23,436 nt of DNA from JAZDGX01 sp043806645. Lineage in GTDB: Bacteria; Eisenbacteria; RBG-16-71-46; CAIMUX01; WJJG01. Location of the stretch: the NCBI GenBank assembly GCA_043806645.1, contig JAZDGX010000123.1, forward strand, positions 1-23,436, read 5' to 3'. The position numbers were made by a program, and so were the translations under genes. Shown piece after piece: positions 6,956-17,043 of this stretch. The notes beneath the pieces are model-generated. The model was not told the DNA's origin, searched no databases, and was given only the letters and a program-made list of their open reading frames with translations. How positions within the stretch are numbered: position 1 is the stretch's first letter; the number at the start of each line of letters is the position of its first letter.

Positions 6956-7351
6956 ATGCCCCCGGCAAGATCATGGCGCAAGTATCCGCAAACGTATCGT
7001 CTCGAGGCGGCGCGCTGCAAGAAATGCGGTCAGACCAGCTTTCCGCCCCGTCTGATCTGCCCCGAGTGCAGGGGGCGTGACTTCGAAACCTACCGGATGA
7101 AGCGGACCGGCACGGTCGTGACCCATACGGTGGTGCGCACTCCGTCCCAGGAATTCGCGGGGCTGGCGCCCTTCGCGGTGGGGATCGTGCAGATGGACGA
7201 TGGGCCGCGCCTCACGGTGCAAATCGCCGATGTGGAATTCGACGAACTGCGCATCGGCATGCCGGTCAGGCTGGAATTCCGGCGGATCTACAGCGAGGGT
7301 GAAGCGGGCGTGATCCTGTACGGCCACAAAGCCGTGCCGCTGCGGTCCTGA
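6956..7351 (+). CDS. DUF35 zinc-ribbon/OB-fold protein of the thiolase-HMGCS complex
   Basis: A 131-residue protein whose ATG directly follows the thiolase TAA; its ribosome site (GGAGG) lies inside the thiolase end, so translation is probably coupled. Residues 10-45 form a rubredoxin-like zinc ribbon with Cys21, Cys24, Cys35 and Cys38 (CKKC, then CPEC). Residues 46-131 are an OB fold (GTVVTHTVVRTP, FAVGIVQMDDGPRL, MPVRLEFRRI). In the archaeal complex the DUF35 subunit bridges thiolase and HMG-CoA synthase and contributes to a shared CoA site. It is not expected to be catalytic. The family is clear and the role is inferred from the conserved gene trio. Confidence 0.9.
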   Translation: MPPARSWRKYPQTYRLEAARCKKCGQTSFPPRLICPECRGRDFETYRMKRTGTVVTHTVVRTPSQEFAGLAPFAVGIVQMDDGPRLTVQIADVEFDELRIGMPVRLEFRRIYSEGEAGVILYGHKAVPLRS

Positions 7352-7435
7352 GCTTCGCACAATCGCTCGCGCCCGATGCAGCGGCAGCCCCCGCGCACGG
7401 GATCGAAGGTGCCCGCGGATGGGGAGGAGTGAGGG

Positions 7436-8236
7436 ATGGGGCATGGCACGGTGCGCCTGACGCGCACGGGTCCCGTGGCCTACGTGACGCTCGACCGTCC
7501 CGACATCCGCAACGCCTTCAATGACGAGATGCTGGCCGACCTGCGCGAGGCTTTCGCCGCCTTGCGCGAGGCCGCAGACGTGCGCGTCATCGTCCTGACC
7601 GGGGCGGGACGCGCATTCTGCGCCGGGGCGGACCTCCACTGGATGCGGCGCATGCGCGACTACACCTTCGCCGAGAACTGCGCCGATTCACTGAGGCTCG
7701 CCGCGATGCTCTACGAGGTCTTTACCTCGCCGAAGCCCGTCATCGGCCGGATCAACGGACCGGCGATCGGCGGGGGCACGGGGCTGGTGGCCGTGTGCGA
7801 CATCGCGATTGCGGCGCAGGAGGCCTACTTCGCCTTCACCGAGACCAAGCTGGGGCTCACCCCGGCCGCCATCTCCCCCTACTTGCTGAAGCGCATGGGC
7901 GAGCGCAATCTGCGCGAGTTGTTCCTCACTGGTGAACGCTTCCCGGCCGCCCGCGCGGCCGCCCTGGGCCTGATCAACGAAGCGGTGCCGGCGGGCGAGT
8001 TGGATGCTGCGGTGGAGGGGAAGATCGCACAGCTTCTCACCGGCGGGCCCCAGGCCTTGACGGCGTCGAAGGCGTTGCTCCGTGAGATCGGCGAACGTCC
8101 GCTCGAAGAGAACGGAGCCTATACGGCCGAGGTGATCGCGCGCTTGCGCGTCAGCCCCGAAGGCCAGGAGGGCATGGCGGCCTTCCTGGAGAAGCGTCCA
8201 CCGCGCTGGATCACGCGGGGCGAGGATACCGCCTAG
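7436..8236 (+). CDS. Enoyl-CoA hydratase, probable methylglutaconyl-CoA hydratase (LiuC-like)
   Basis: A crotonase-fold protein of 266 residues, behind GGGGAGGAG. The oxyanion-hole segments are GRAFCAGADLHWM (residues 58-70) and NGPAIGGGTGLVAVCD (107-122). The tail of the active site reads FTETKLGLTPAAISPYLLKRMGER. The AGADLxWM and GLxPAxISPY motifs and the absence of the first crotonase glutamate (GGGTGL instead of a GGGxE pattern) are typical of the LiuC/AtuE group, not of beta-oxidation hydratases; Glu136 remains as acid/base. LiuC adds water to 3-methylglutaconyl-CoA to give HMG-CoA, or the reverse. This makes the gene a logical link between the HMG-CoA synthase trio upstream and the acyl-CoA carboxylase downstream. 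A related substrate remains possible. Confidence 0.85.
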   Translation: MGHGTVRLTRTGPVAYVTLDRPDIRNAFNDEMLADLREAFAALREAADVRVIVLTGAGRAFCAGADLHWMRRMRDYTFAENCADSLRLAAMLYEVFTSPKPVIGRINGPAIGGGTGLVAVCDIAIAAQEAYFAFTETKLGLTPAAISPYLLKRMGERNLRELFLTGERFPAARAAALGLINEAVPAGELDAAVEGKIAQLLTGGPQALTASKALLREIGERPLEENGAYTAEVIARLRVSPEGQEGMAAFLEKRPPRWITRGEDTA

Positions 8237-8301
8237 CGACGAAGCGAACGACGCCGCGTGGCTCGCCGGGCGGGCCGGCGGGCGGGGGAGAGTGCGAGGC
8301 G

Positions 8302-9651
8302 ATGTTCAAGCGCATTCTGATCGCCAACCGCGGCGAGATCGCATTGCGCGTTATCCGCGCCTGCCGCGGTCTGGGAGTCGAGACCGTGGCGGTCTTTTCC
8401 CAGGCGGACGCCGACTCGCCCCATCTGGACGAGGCCGACTTCCGTGTCTGTATCGGACCGCCGAAGAGCTCGGAGAGCTACCTCCACATGGAGGCGATCC
8501 TTCAGGCGGCCGAGCAGCACGATTGCTCCGCCATTCACCCCGGCTATGGCTTCCTTTCCGAGAACGCGCTCTTCGCGGAACTTTGCGAGCAGGCCAAGAT
8601 GACCTTCATCGGGCCGCCGGCGGGAGCGATCCGCGCCGCGGGGGACAAGGCGACCGCGCGCGAAACGATGCGTGCGGCGGGCCTTCCGGTGATCCCCGGC
8701 TCGCAGGGCACGCTGCCCGGAGTGGAGCCCGGTGCGGAGTTGGCCCGGCGGATCGGGTTTCCGGTCCTGCTCAAGGCCACGGCCGGCGGCGGCGGCAAGG
8801 GCATGCGGCGCGTGAATGCGCCCGAGGAGTTCGCGCAGAAGTACCAGGAAGCCTCTCTGGAAGCGGACAAGGCCTTCAACAATCCCGGTCTCTATCTCGA
8901 GAAGTACATCATCGACGGCCGGCACATCGAGTTCCAGGTGATGGCGGATGCCTTCGGCGAAGTCGTCTACCTGGGTGAGCGCGAATGCTCGGCGCAGCGG
9001 CGCCACCAGAAGCTGGTCGAGGAATCGCCCTCGCCGGTGATGACCGATGAGGTGCGCCGCGAACTGGGCGAGGGGCTGCGCCGGGCGCTGCGTGGGATCG
9101 GTTATCGCAATGCCGGCACGGTCGAGTTCTTCCGCGACCGGGACGCGCGGATCTACTTCATGGAGGTCAACGCGCGTCTGCAGGTCGAGCATCCGGTGAC
9201 GGAGATGGTCACCGGCCGCGATCTGGTCGCCGAGCAGATTCGCATCGCCGCCCAGGGACCACTTCCCTATGGGCAGGGGGACCTGAGATCGGAGGGACAT
9301 GCGATCGAGTGTCGCATCAACGCCGAGGATCCCTTCGAGGATTTCCGCCCCTCCCCGGGCCAGATCACGGAGTTCGCGCCGCCCTCCGCGATCCCCGGCG
9401 TGCGGGTGCGCGTCGACTCGCACGTGCGACCGGGGTACCGCATCCCCAGGTACTACGATTCGCTGATCGCCAAGCTGATCGTCTGGGGGCCGTCGCGGGA
9501 GGCCGCGCGCGAAGGCATGATCGCGGCCCTGCGGTCGTTTCGCGTCGAGGGGGTGAAGACGACGATTCCGGTGCACTTGAAGATCATGCAAAGCCGCGAT
9601 TTCGCCGCGGGCGAGTACGACACCGGGTTCATCGAGAGATTGTTGGGCTGA
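8302..9651 (+). CDS. accC: Biotin carboxylase subunit of an acyl-CoA carboxylase
   Basis: Uses ATP and bicarbonate to carboxylate biotin on a carrier protein. The 449 residues equal the length of E. coli AccC, and numbering nearly coincides. The N-terminal fold starts with KRILIANRGEIALRVIRA. Lys116 (GDK) and Lys158 with the loop KATAGGGGKGMR bind ATP. The catalytic run MEVNARLQVEHPVTE places Arg292, Gln294 and Glu296 as in the E. coli enzyme. There is no fused biotin domain, unlike the large subunits of most methylcrotonyl- and propionyl-CoA carboxylases; the carrier is a separate gene at 11507. Its position before a carboxyltransferase shows it is dedicated to this carboxylase and not, or not only, to acetyl-CoA carboxylase. 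Confidence 0.93.
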   Translation: MFKRILIANRGEIALRVIRACRGLGVETVAVFSQADADSPHLDEADFRVCIGPPKSSESYLHMEAILQAAEQHDCSAIHPGYGFLSENALFAELCEQAKMTFIGPPAGAIRAAGDKATARETMRAAGLPVIPGSQGTLPGVEPGAELARRIGFPVLLKATAGGGGKGMRRVNAPEEFAQKYQEASLEADKAFNNPGLYLEKYIIDGRHIEFQVMADAFGEVVYLGERECSAQRRHQKLVEESPSPVMTDEVRRELGEGLRRALRGIGYRNAGTVEFFRDRDARIYFMEVNARLQVEHPVTEMVTGRDLVAEQIRIAAQGPLPYGQGDLRSEGHAIECRINAEDPFEDFRPSPGQITEFAPPSAIPGVRVRVDSHVRPGYRIPRYYDSLIAKLIVWGPSREAAREGMIAALRSFRVEGVKTTIPVHLKIMQSRDFAAGEYDTGFIERLLG

Positions 9652-9751
9652 CCGCGTGGCGCAGCGACCCGCGGTGCGCGCGACCGGCGGCGCGACCGGG
9701 CCCGGGTCCTGAAGTCGCACGGGGCAGGGCGGGCGGAGAGGAACGCTACGT

Positions 9752-11485
<1,734 letters not shown>

Positions 11486-11506
11486 CGCCGAAAGGCGGGG
11501 AGTGAG

Positions 11507-12118
11507 ATGGCCGAACGCACGTTGATCGCCAGGGTGCGTCCCGCTGAGCGGGACCCGGCCCTGCTCGTTGTGGCCTCGCCGGTCGTGGGCGTCATCGACG
11601 GCCGGCCCTCCGCGGGCCTGTTCCTCAATCCATTCGATCGGGTCGGGACGGTCAAGATCCTCAACCGGCGTTACGCGCTGCGGCTGCCGCGCGAAGTGCG
11701 GGGACGGGTGCTCGAGGCCCGCCTGCCCGATGCCGCGACTCCGGTGGCCTACGACGAGGCCCTTCTGTTGATCGATCCGCGCGCCGCGGCGGATGCTGCG
11801 CAGTCGCCGGCGACGATGGCCGGGGCGGCGGCGGGAGAGGGGGACCCGGATGCGGCGGGGTTGATCCTCGTGCCGGCGCCGTCCGAGGGGATCTTCTACC
11901 GGCGTCCGGCGCCCGAGGCGCCCGTGTACGTCGAAATCGGGGCGCACGTGTCCGCGGGCACCGTGCTCGGCATGGTGGAAGTGATGAAGTGTTTCAATCA
12001 GATTGCCTACGGCGGCCCCGGGCTTCCCGAAAAGGGCGAAATCGTGCGGATCCTGGCGGAGGATTCGAGCGAAGTGGAATTCGGCCAGGCGCTGTTCTGG
12101 ATTCGTCCGCTGTCTTGA
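11507..12118 (+). CDS. Biotin carboxyl carrier protein with an extra degenerate biotinyl-like domain
   Basis: A 203-residue protein 21 bases after the carboxyltransferase. Residues 120-203 are a biotinyl domain with Lys161 in VEVMKCFNQI as the biotinylation site. Residues 22-91 look like a second copy of the same fold. GTVKILNRRYALRLP...RGRVLEARLPD...YDEALLLIDP lines up with GMVEVMKCFNQIAYG...KGEIVRILAED...FGQALFWIRP, and Asn53 stands where the lysine should be. An Ala/Gly-rich linker (93-117) joins the halves. The C-terminal domain would carry carboxybiotin between the two upstream subunits; the N-terminal one may serve in docking. The duplication is my own alignment by eye. Confidence 0.88.
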   Translation: MAERTLIARVRPAERDPALLVVASPVVGVIDGRPSAGLFLNPFDRVGTVKILNRRYALRLPREVRGRVLEARLPDAATPVAYDEALLLIDPRAAADAAQSPATMAGAAAGEGDPDAAGLILVPAPSEGIFYRRPAPEAPVYVEIGAHVSAGTVLGMVEVMKCFNQIAYGGPGLPEKGEIVRILAEDSSEVEFGQALFWIRPLS

Positions 12119-12188
12119 TGTCCGTGGCCCGCGCGTACCTTGAAAGACCGGTTGCGGAGCGGATGCCCGCCTCGATCCCGGAGGCTGC

Positions 12189-12932
12189 TTGGAGATCTGG
12201 CAGGTTCCCGCGCTCCTGGCGGGCGGGTTCTTCTGCGGCGTCATCAATGCCCTGGCGGGGGGAGGCTCCTTCGTCACTCTGCCGTTGCTGCTCTGGATCG
12301 GACTTCCGCCGCAGGTTGCCAATGCGACCAATCGTGTCGCGATCGCGCTGCAATGCGTGACGGGCATCGTCGCATATGACCGGCGCAAGATGCTGCCGTG
12401 GAGTCACCTGCCCGCCATCGCCGTACCGGCGGTCGCGGGATCGCTGCTCGGGGCCTACCTGGCCGCCCATGTCGATGAAACGATGTTCCGCCACGCATCC
12501 GCCGTCCTCTTCGCCGTCATGGCGGGCACCGTCTTCCTGGATCCAGGCCGGTGGGCCCGCAAGGACTCGGTGGGCAGGATCCGTCCCCATTTCTATCCTC
12601 TCTTTTTCGTCATGGGCATCTACGGCGGGTTTCTGCAGGCGGGACTGGGCGTGCTGCTCATCAGCACCTTCGTGCTGCTCGGCGGATACGACGTCGTGCG
12701 TGGAAACGCATTGAAGTTCGCCCTGGTCCTCACCTTCACGACCGCCGCCCTGCTCCTGTTCGCCAGCGTCGGCCAGGTGCGCTGGCTGATCGGCCTGTGT
12801 CTGGCCTGCGGCAGCATGGCGGGAGGCTTCGTCGGGGCGCGCCTCGTGATGGCCAAGGGGTCGCCGTGGGTGCGTGGTTTCGTCGTGGTCGCCGCCCTGG
12901 CCGCGATCGCCGAACTGCTGCTCGGCGCATGA
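12189..12932 (+). CDS. TauE/SafE-family membrane permease
   Basis: A 247-residue polytopic membrane protein with about seven or eight hydrophobic segments. The family signature near the N-terminus, GGFFCGVINALAGGGSFVTLPLLLW, with the following ATNRVAIALQ, is typical of TauE/SafE transporters of organic acids or sulfur compounds. A second half repeats the layout (FFVMGIYGGFLQAGLGVLLI, NALKFALVLTFTTAALLL). The start is a TTG preceded by GGAGG at short spacing; no in-frame ATG gives a better N-terminus. It lies 70 bases after the carrier gene on the same strand and may be in its transcript, perhaps moving a carboxylic acid. The substrate is unknown. Confidence 0.85.
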   Translation: MEIWQVPALLAGGFFCGVINALAGGGSFVTLPLLLWIGLPPQVANATNRVAIALQCVTGIVAYDRRKMLPWSHLPAIAVPAVAGSLLGAYLAAHVDETMFRHASAVLFAVMAGTVFLDPGRWARKDSVGRIRPHFYPLFFVMGIYGGFLQAGLGVLLISTFVLLGGYDVVRGNALKFALVLTFTTAALLLFASVGQVRWLIGLCLACGSMAGGFVGARLVMAKGSPWVRGFVVVAALAAIAELLLGA

Positions 12933-13121
12933 GTCTGAAGAGGGCAACTCCCTGGACCGCGGCCGGTTGGCCTGGCTGAAGCCTGCCCTTCCCTTGTCCC
13001 AGCGGAGAAATCGGCTTGGCCGTCGCGGCAGGCCACGAAACGGGCCGGGTGTCTTAGAATAGAACCGAGCCGGGGACGGCGGGTTCGATGATATGCTGCC
13101 GGGGCGATCGGAGTATCAGGC

Positions 13122-15608
13122 ATGCCGCAAACGAGCCACGCACATCGACGGCGCGAGCTGTGGGCGCGAGTCGGGCGGATTCTGCCGCTCGTGGCTGCCG
13201 GCGGCATGGCGCTGATCGCGCTGCACCCCGGCTGTTCCGGAGACCACCGCCCCGCCGTTCTCTCCGTCGATCCCGAAGTCATTCAGTTGAACGAAGGCGA
13301 TGTGGGTGGGGCCTTCACGATTCGCAACGCCGGTGGCGGAACGCTGCACTGGTTGCTGCGCAGTGAGGCTCCCTGGGCGGTTCCGGAAACGTCGCGCGGC
13401 ATCACGCTGCTCGAGGAGACGACGATCCCCTTCGCCATCGCCGGCGAAAGCCTCAGCGTCGGCCCAAGCACGGCCGTCGTGCGCATCGAGTCGAATGGAG
13501 GCGCGGCGTCGGTGCTCATCCGCATGTGGCAGGCCCTCGCGGTCGCACCCGACAGCCTGGTCCTTTCCGACAGTCTGACCGAGGGGTCGATCGTGCTGGA
13601 AAACCCAAGCGGCGCCTCGCTGTCCTGGATCGCGGCGGTCGACCGCCCCTGGCTCGGGATCGAGAAGCCCTCCGGCGTGCTCGCCGCACCCGCCGAGACG
13701 GTGCGGGTGAGCGTGAGCCGCGCGGGGCTTGACGCCGGGCTGTACCAGGGATCGGTGCGCGTCGACGCGGGCGCCTATGGGCAGGACACGGTGGACGTGT
13801 TCATGTCGGTCGGGTCCTTCGCCACGGTTTGGGGTCATGTCTTTCACCGCAGCAGCCGCATCCCGATTTCCGGCGTCCAGGTGCGGACGGCGGGGAAGGT
13901 CGCCGTCAGCGACGACGAGGGGTTCTACTCCCTCGGGAACATCTCCCCGGGCACCCGCTGGTTGAATGCCGAGCGCGACGGATACGAAACCTACGGGGAA
14001 TCGGTGACGACGACTCTGGCGGGTCTGCAACACGACATCGAGCTGTTCTCCGAGATCTACCAGCACCAGGTGAGCGGTGTCGTGAGCAACCATCTCGACC
14101 ATCCGATATCCGAGGCCGAGGTGGTCCTGCTGAATCCGGACGGGTCGGCCTCCACGATTCAGGCAGCCACCGGTTCCGCCGGACGCTTTCAGATGGCAGG
14201 AGTGCCGCAAGGGACGCGCGCGATCCGCTTGAGCCAGCGCCTCTACCACAGTCGTGCGGAAACGGTCATCGTGAACGGAGAGATCGAGCAGCTCGAGCTG
14301 CGGCTCAGCGCGCTGTCGCTCCCGCCGCCGGTCGTGTCGCGCGGGCCTGAGGTCGGCCGGCATGGCTGCCGGATCGTGCAGGTCTCCTGGCCCCCGCGCC
14401 GGGAGGAGACGGTGGCGGGCTACCGCGTTCTGCGCGCTCTGGAGGACGCGGGCGAGTACGCGGATATCAGCGGATTCCTGGAGCCCGGCATCCTGACCTT
14501 CGATGATCCGGACGTAGCGCAAGGGGCCTACGGCTATCGGGTGTTGACCGTGAACATCGATGGGGTGGCCGGGTCGCCCTCGCCGATGACCTCAGTCGAG
14601 GTGCGTCCCTGGTCCCTGCTGCGGCCCAACGAATTCTTCGATCCATCTGCGCGCTGGGGGCATTCGGCCGTTCTCGCCGACGATCATCACATGTACATCT
14701 ATGCCGGCACCGGTTGCGAATCGGGAGCGTGCGGGACCGACTTTCGCGATCTCTGGGGCTTCGATTTCGCTACCCATGAATGGACCCGCGTCGATGACCG
14801 GGGCGGCCCTCAGGAGAAGCGCATGGGTCACAGCGCCATCTACGACCGCCCGCGCAATCGCATAGTGATCTTCGGCGGGGGCAAGACGACCAACCAGACC
14901 GGCATGAACGATACCTGGGCCGTCGATCTGGCGACCCGGGCTTGGACCCGGTTGAATCTCGGCGGGGCGGCACCGCGCCCCCGCTTCGGCCACACGGCCA
15001 TCCGCGATTCGCTGAACGATCGGATGATCGTCTACGGCGGGCGCACGGGGAACCTCGCCCTGAACGACGTGTGGTCCTTCGATCTGATCACCGAGAGATG
15101 GGAGATGCTCCGCTCGGGCGCACCCGACGAGCTTGTGGAACAACCCGCGCCGCGTAGCCATCACTGCGCCGTGCTCGTCCAGCAACCGGGGCGGCACTGG
15201 ATGGTGGTCTATGGCGGCTGGCTAAGTCCGTCCGCGGCGCATCGGGACAGCTGGGCCTTCGACCTGGATGCCGGGACGTGGATCCGGCTCCCCGACGGGC
15301 CCGGCGCGCGCGCGCTGCATGTCGCCGTTTTTGCGACGAATCGACAGTGGATGGTGATCTACGGCGGGCGGGAAAACGGCTACGGCCCGTTGCTCGCCGA
15401 TGTTCATGTCCTGGCCCTGGAGGCCGATCCGACCTGGATGGCTCTCGATCTGGGCACGGGCGCGGACATTCCCCCGCCCCGCTTCGGAGCGGCTGCGCTC
15501 TTTGACCCGTCCGATCTCGGCATGGTCGTGACCGGCGGCAATCTCTCCTCCCTCGAGGGCGGGCTCGAAGTCAGCAACGAAGTCTGGACCATCTGCCTCG
15601 CCGACTGA
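13122..15608 (+). CDS. Exported kelch-repeat protein with BACON-like and carboxypeptidase-regulatory-like domains
   Basis: An 828-residue surface or periplasmic protein. A signal peptide with a hydrophobic core (LPLVAAGGMALIAL) ends at LHPGC; Cys38 may be lipidated, though the site is a poor lipobox. Two BACON-like beta domains follow (about 47-135 and 137-230; GGAFTIRNAGGGTLHWLL and GSIVLENPSGASLSWI). Next come two carboxypeptidase-regulatory-like domains (235-310 and 315-395; TVWGHVFHRSSRIPISGVQV and VSGVVSNHLDHPISEAEVVL) and a fibronectin-III-like region (415-495). The C-terminal 320 residues hold six kelch repeats, each with a GHSA-like turn and an FGG or YGG end, for example RMGHSAIYDRPRNRIVIFGG, predicting a beta-propeller. 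No catalytic residues are recognised; a binding or adhesion role is inferred. Confidence 0.87.
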   Translation: MPQTSHAHRRRELWARVGRILPLVAAGGMALIALHPGCSGDHRPAVLSVDPEVIQLNEGDVGGAFTIRNAGGGTLHWLLRSEAPWAVPETSRGITLLEETTIPFAIAGESLSVGPSTAVVRIESNGGAASVLIRMWQALAVAPDSLVLSDSLTEGSIVLENPSGASLSWIAAVDRPWLGIEKPSGVLAAPAETVRVSVSRAGLDAGLYQGSVRVDAGAYGQDTVDVFMSVGSFATVWGHVFHRSSRIPISGVQVRTAGKVAVSDDEGFYSLGNISPGTRWLNAERDGYETYGESVTTTLAGLQHDIELFSEIYQHQVSGVVSNHLDHPISEAEVVLLNPDGSASTIQAATGSAGRFQMAGVPQGTRAIRLSQRLYHSRAETVIVNGEIEQLELRLSALSLPPPVVSRGPEVGRHGCRIVQVSWPPRREETVAGYRVLRALEDAGEYADISGFLEPGILTFDDPDVAQGAYGYRVLTVNIDGVAGSPSPMTSVEVRPWSLLRPNEFFDPSARWGHSAVLADDHHMYIYAGTGCESGACGTDFRDLWGFDFATHEWTRVDDRGGPQEKRMGHSAIYDRPRNRIVIFGGGKTTNQTGMNDTWAVDLATRAWTRLNLGGAAPRPRFGHTAIRDSLNDRMIVYGGRTGNLALNDVWSFDLITERWEMLRSGAPDELVEQPAPRSHHCAVLVQQPGRHWMVVYGGWLSPSAAHRDSWAFDLDAGTWIRLPDGPGARALHVAVFATNRQWMVIYGGRENGYGPLLADVHVLALEADPTWMALDLGTGADIPPPRFGAAALFDPSDLGMVVTGGNLSSLEGGLEVSNEVWTICLAD

Positions 15609-15709
15609 GGAGCTGCCTTCGGCAGCGGCCGGTCCGCACCGGTCCGCGGGGAGATCGGCTGCTTCAGGGGCCCCGCGGCGGCCGGGCGCATTCTCCGATC
15701 TGCAACCGT

Positions 15710-15738
15710 TTGCATGCCTCGACGGGTCATGCTAGGCT
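15710..15738 (+). promoter_or_regulatory. Putative promoter for the acidic lipoprotein gene
   Basis: TTGCAT (15710-15715) and TAGGCT (15733-15738) are separated by exactly 17 bases. The predicted start near 15745 gives a leader of about 45 bases to the ATG at 15790, which has GGAGG upstream. Each box matches 4 of 6 consensus bases. Confidence 0.35.
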
Positions 15739-15789
15739 ACCCCGCGAAATCCTGATACGCCATCCGGACCCTGGACGATTGGAGGTGCC

Positions 15790-16905
15790 ATGCTGCGCAA
15801 TCCATGGATCATGCGGTGGGCCGCCGCCTGCGCCCTGCTTGGGGCGGTCATGCTTGGCTGCGGCGACGACAAGTCCCCCTCTTCGGACGACGATGACGAC
15901 GAAGGGGCGATGACTGCGGAAGAGCTGCAGGCGGAACTGATGCCGCTGGTCTCGGGCATGAACGAGACGGCCGCCGACTGCTCGGCCGGCCAGGTGCTTG
16001 ACACCGAAGCGAATGCCGATATGTTTGAGTATCTCATGGGGGAGATCCTTGCTCCCGTGTTGGCGGGCCAACCGGCCTACCAATTCTATGGGACCTATCA
16101 GGACCAGACCGCCGGGGACGACGGGACGGGTGTCGCCAAGGTGAGCGACGCTCCCTACACCGGGATCAAGGTGCTCCTGGTCGCGACCGACACGCTGGAC
16201 AGTCCGATCACCGGGTATCTGCTGCTCTCGAACGTGTCGCTTGCCACGGTCATCGATACCGCCAGCGGACTGGTGGCCGTCGATCTGTCGGTGAACGCCA
16301 AGCTGCACGAAGATCAGAGCGGCGAAGAAATCGTCCTGAATCTCGAGAACCTGGAGGTAAACGCCCAGACGGACGAAGAAGGGGAACTCCTGGATCTCGA
16401 CGCCGAGTTGGATCTTTCGGGAAGCGCCTGTGGGCTTTCCTACGAGATCGACATGGATCTGGACCTGCAAGAGGGGATGGACCTGACCGGTTGGTACAGT
16501 TACGACGGCCTGACGGTCAACTATGCGGTGGCGGCCCATCTCCAGCCGGACACCGCCCTGACCGCGCACATCTGGACCGGCCCGTCCCAGAATCCGACCG
16601 TGTCGGTCATCCTCGAAGCTCAGGTCGGCGACTCGACCGGCTGCCTCACCGGCAGTATCAACGTCCGGGGGACGAAGCAGGCCGACATCGTCTCGACCGG
16701 CTGCGGAACCGACTCGCTGGAAGTGTTCCTCGTCGTTCAGGGCGAGCAGATTCCGGCCGAGGAAGTCCTGGGCGAGTTGCTCGATCTCCTCGAAGGCATC
16801 GAGATTCCCACGGTCTTCATGCGCAATCGCGCAGAGGGAGTGTACAGGATGTGCTCGCTTCCCAAGCACATCACCCATCGCGAATTCTGGCTGCCGCTGG
16901 AGTAG
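15790..16905 (+). CDS. Acidic lipoprotein of unknown function
   Basis: A 371-residue protein behind GGAGGTGCC. The lipoprotein signal peptide ends in VMLGC with Cys24 as the lipid attachment site, followed by GDDKSPSSDDDDDEG, an acidic tether. The mature part is rich in Asp, Glu, Leu and Val, with alternating patterns (VAVDLSVNAKL, LDLDAELDLSG, YEIDMDLDLQEGMDL) that suggest a long beta-sheet or barrel-like fold. Four scattered cysteines (65, 215, 289, 301, approximate) could pair. I recognise no named domain. It ends at a strong terminator and seems to be a single-gene unit. An outer-membrane location is inferred from the signal peptide only. Confidence 0.85.
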   Translation: MLRNPWIMRWAAACALLGAVMLGCGDDKSPSSDDDDDEGAMTAEELQAELMPLVSGMNETAADCSAGQVLDTEANADMFEYLMGEILAPVLAGQPAYQFYGTYQDQTAGDDGTGVAKVSDAPYTGIKVLLVATDTLDSPITGYLLLSNVSLATVIDTASGLVAVDLSVNAKLHEDQSGEEIVLNLENLEVNAQTDEEGELLDLDAELDLSGSACGLSYEIDMDLDLQEGMDLTGWYSYDGLTVNYAVAAHLQPDTALTAHIWTGPSQNPTVSVILEAQVGDSTGCLTGSINVRGTKQADIVSTGCGTDSLEVFLVVQGEQIPAEEVLGELLDLLEGIEIPTVFMRNRAEGVYRMCSLPKHITHREFWLPLE

Positions 16906-16923
16906 ATCTGCAAGAATCCTAAA

Positions 16924-16978
16924 CGGGCCCGCTCGGGCGGCAGGCTGTCGGATGACAGCCCCCGCGTGAGCGGGCCCG
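16924..16978. terminator. Bidirectional intrinsic terminator
   Basis: An 11-base stem CGGGCCCGCTC/GAGCGGGCCCG (16924-16934 with 16968-16978) encloses a second 7-base hairpin GGCTGTC-GGAT-GACAGCC (16943-16960). T-rich sequence follows on the plus strand (CTTCTTTCC) and on the minus strand (TTTAGGATTCTT). It lies between the convergent lipoprotein and cysteine synthase genes and can serve both. Confidence 0.75.
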
Positions 16979-17043
16979 CTTCTTTCCGCTTCGCCTCTTT
17001 GCCGGGCAGCCCCCACCGCTCCCCGCGCCGAGGTCAGAGGGGA

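Noticed and set aside
13055..13060. TAGAAT as a -10 box for the kelch protein gene.
   Set aside because: No acceptable -35 lies 16-19 bases upstream and no extended -10 TG is present, so it is not listed as a promoter.
15612..15626. GCTGCC-TTC-GGCAGC hairpin after the kelch gene as a terminator.
   Set aside because: The stem is only six bases and no T tract follows; readthrough to the next gene cannot be excluded.
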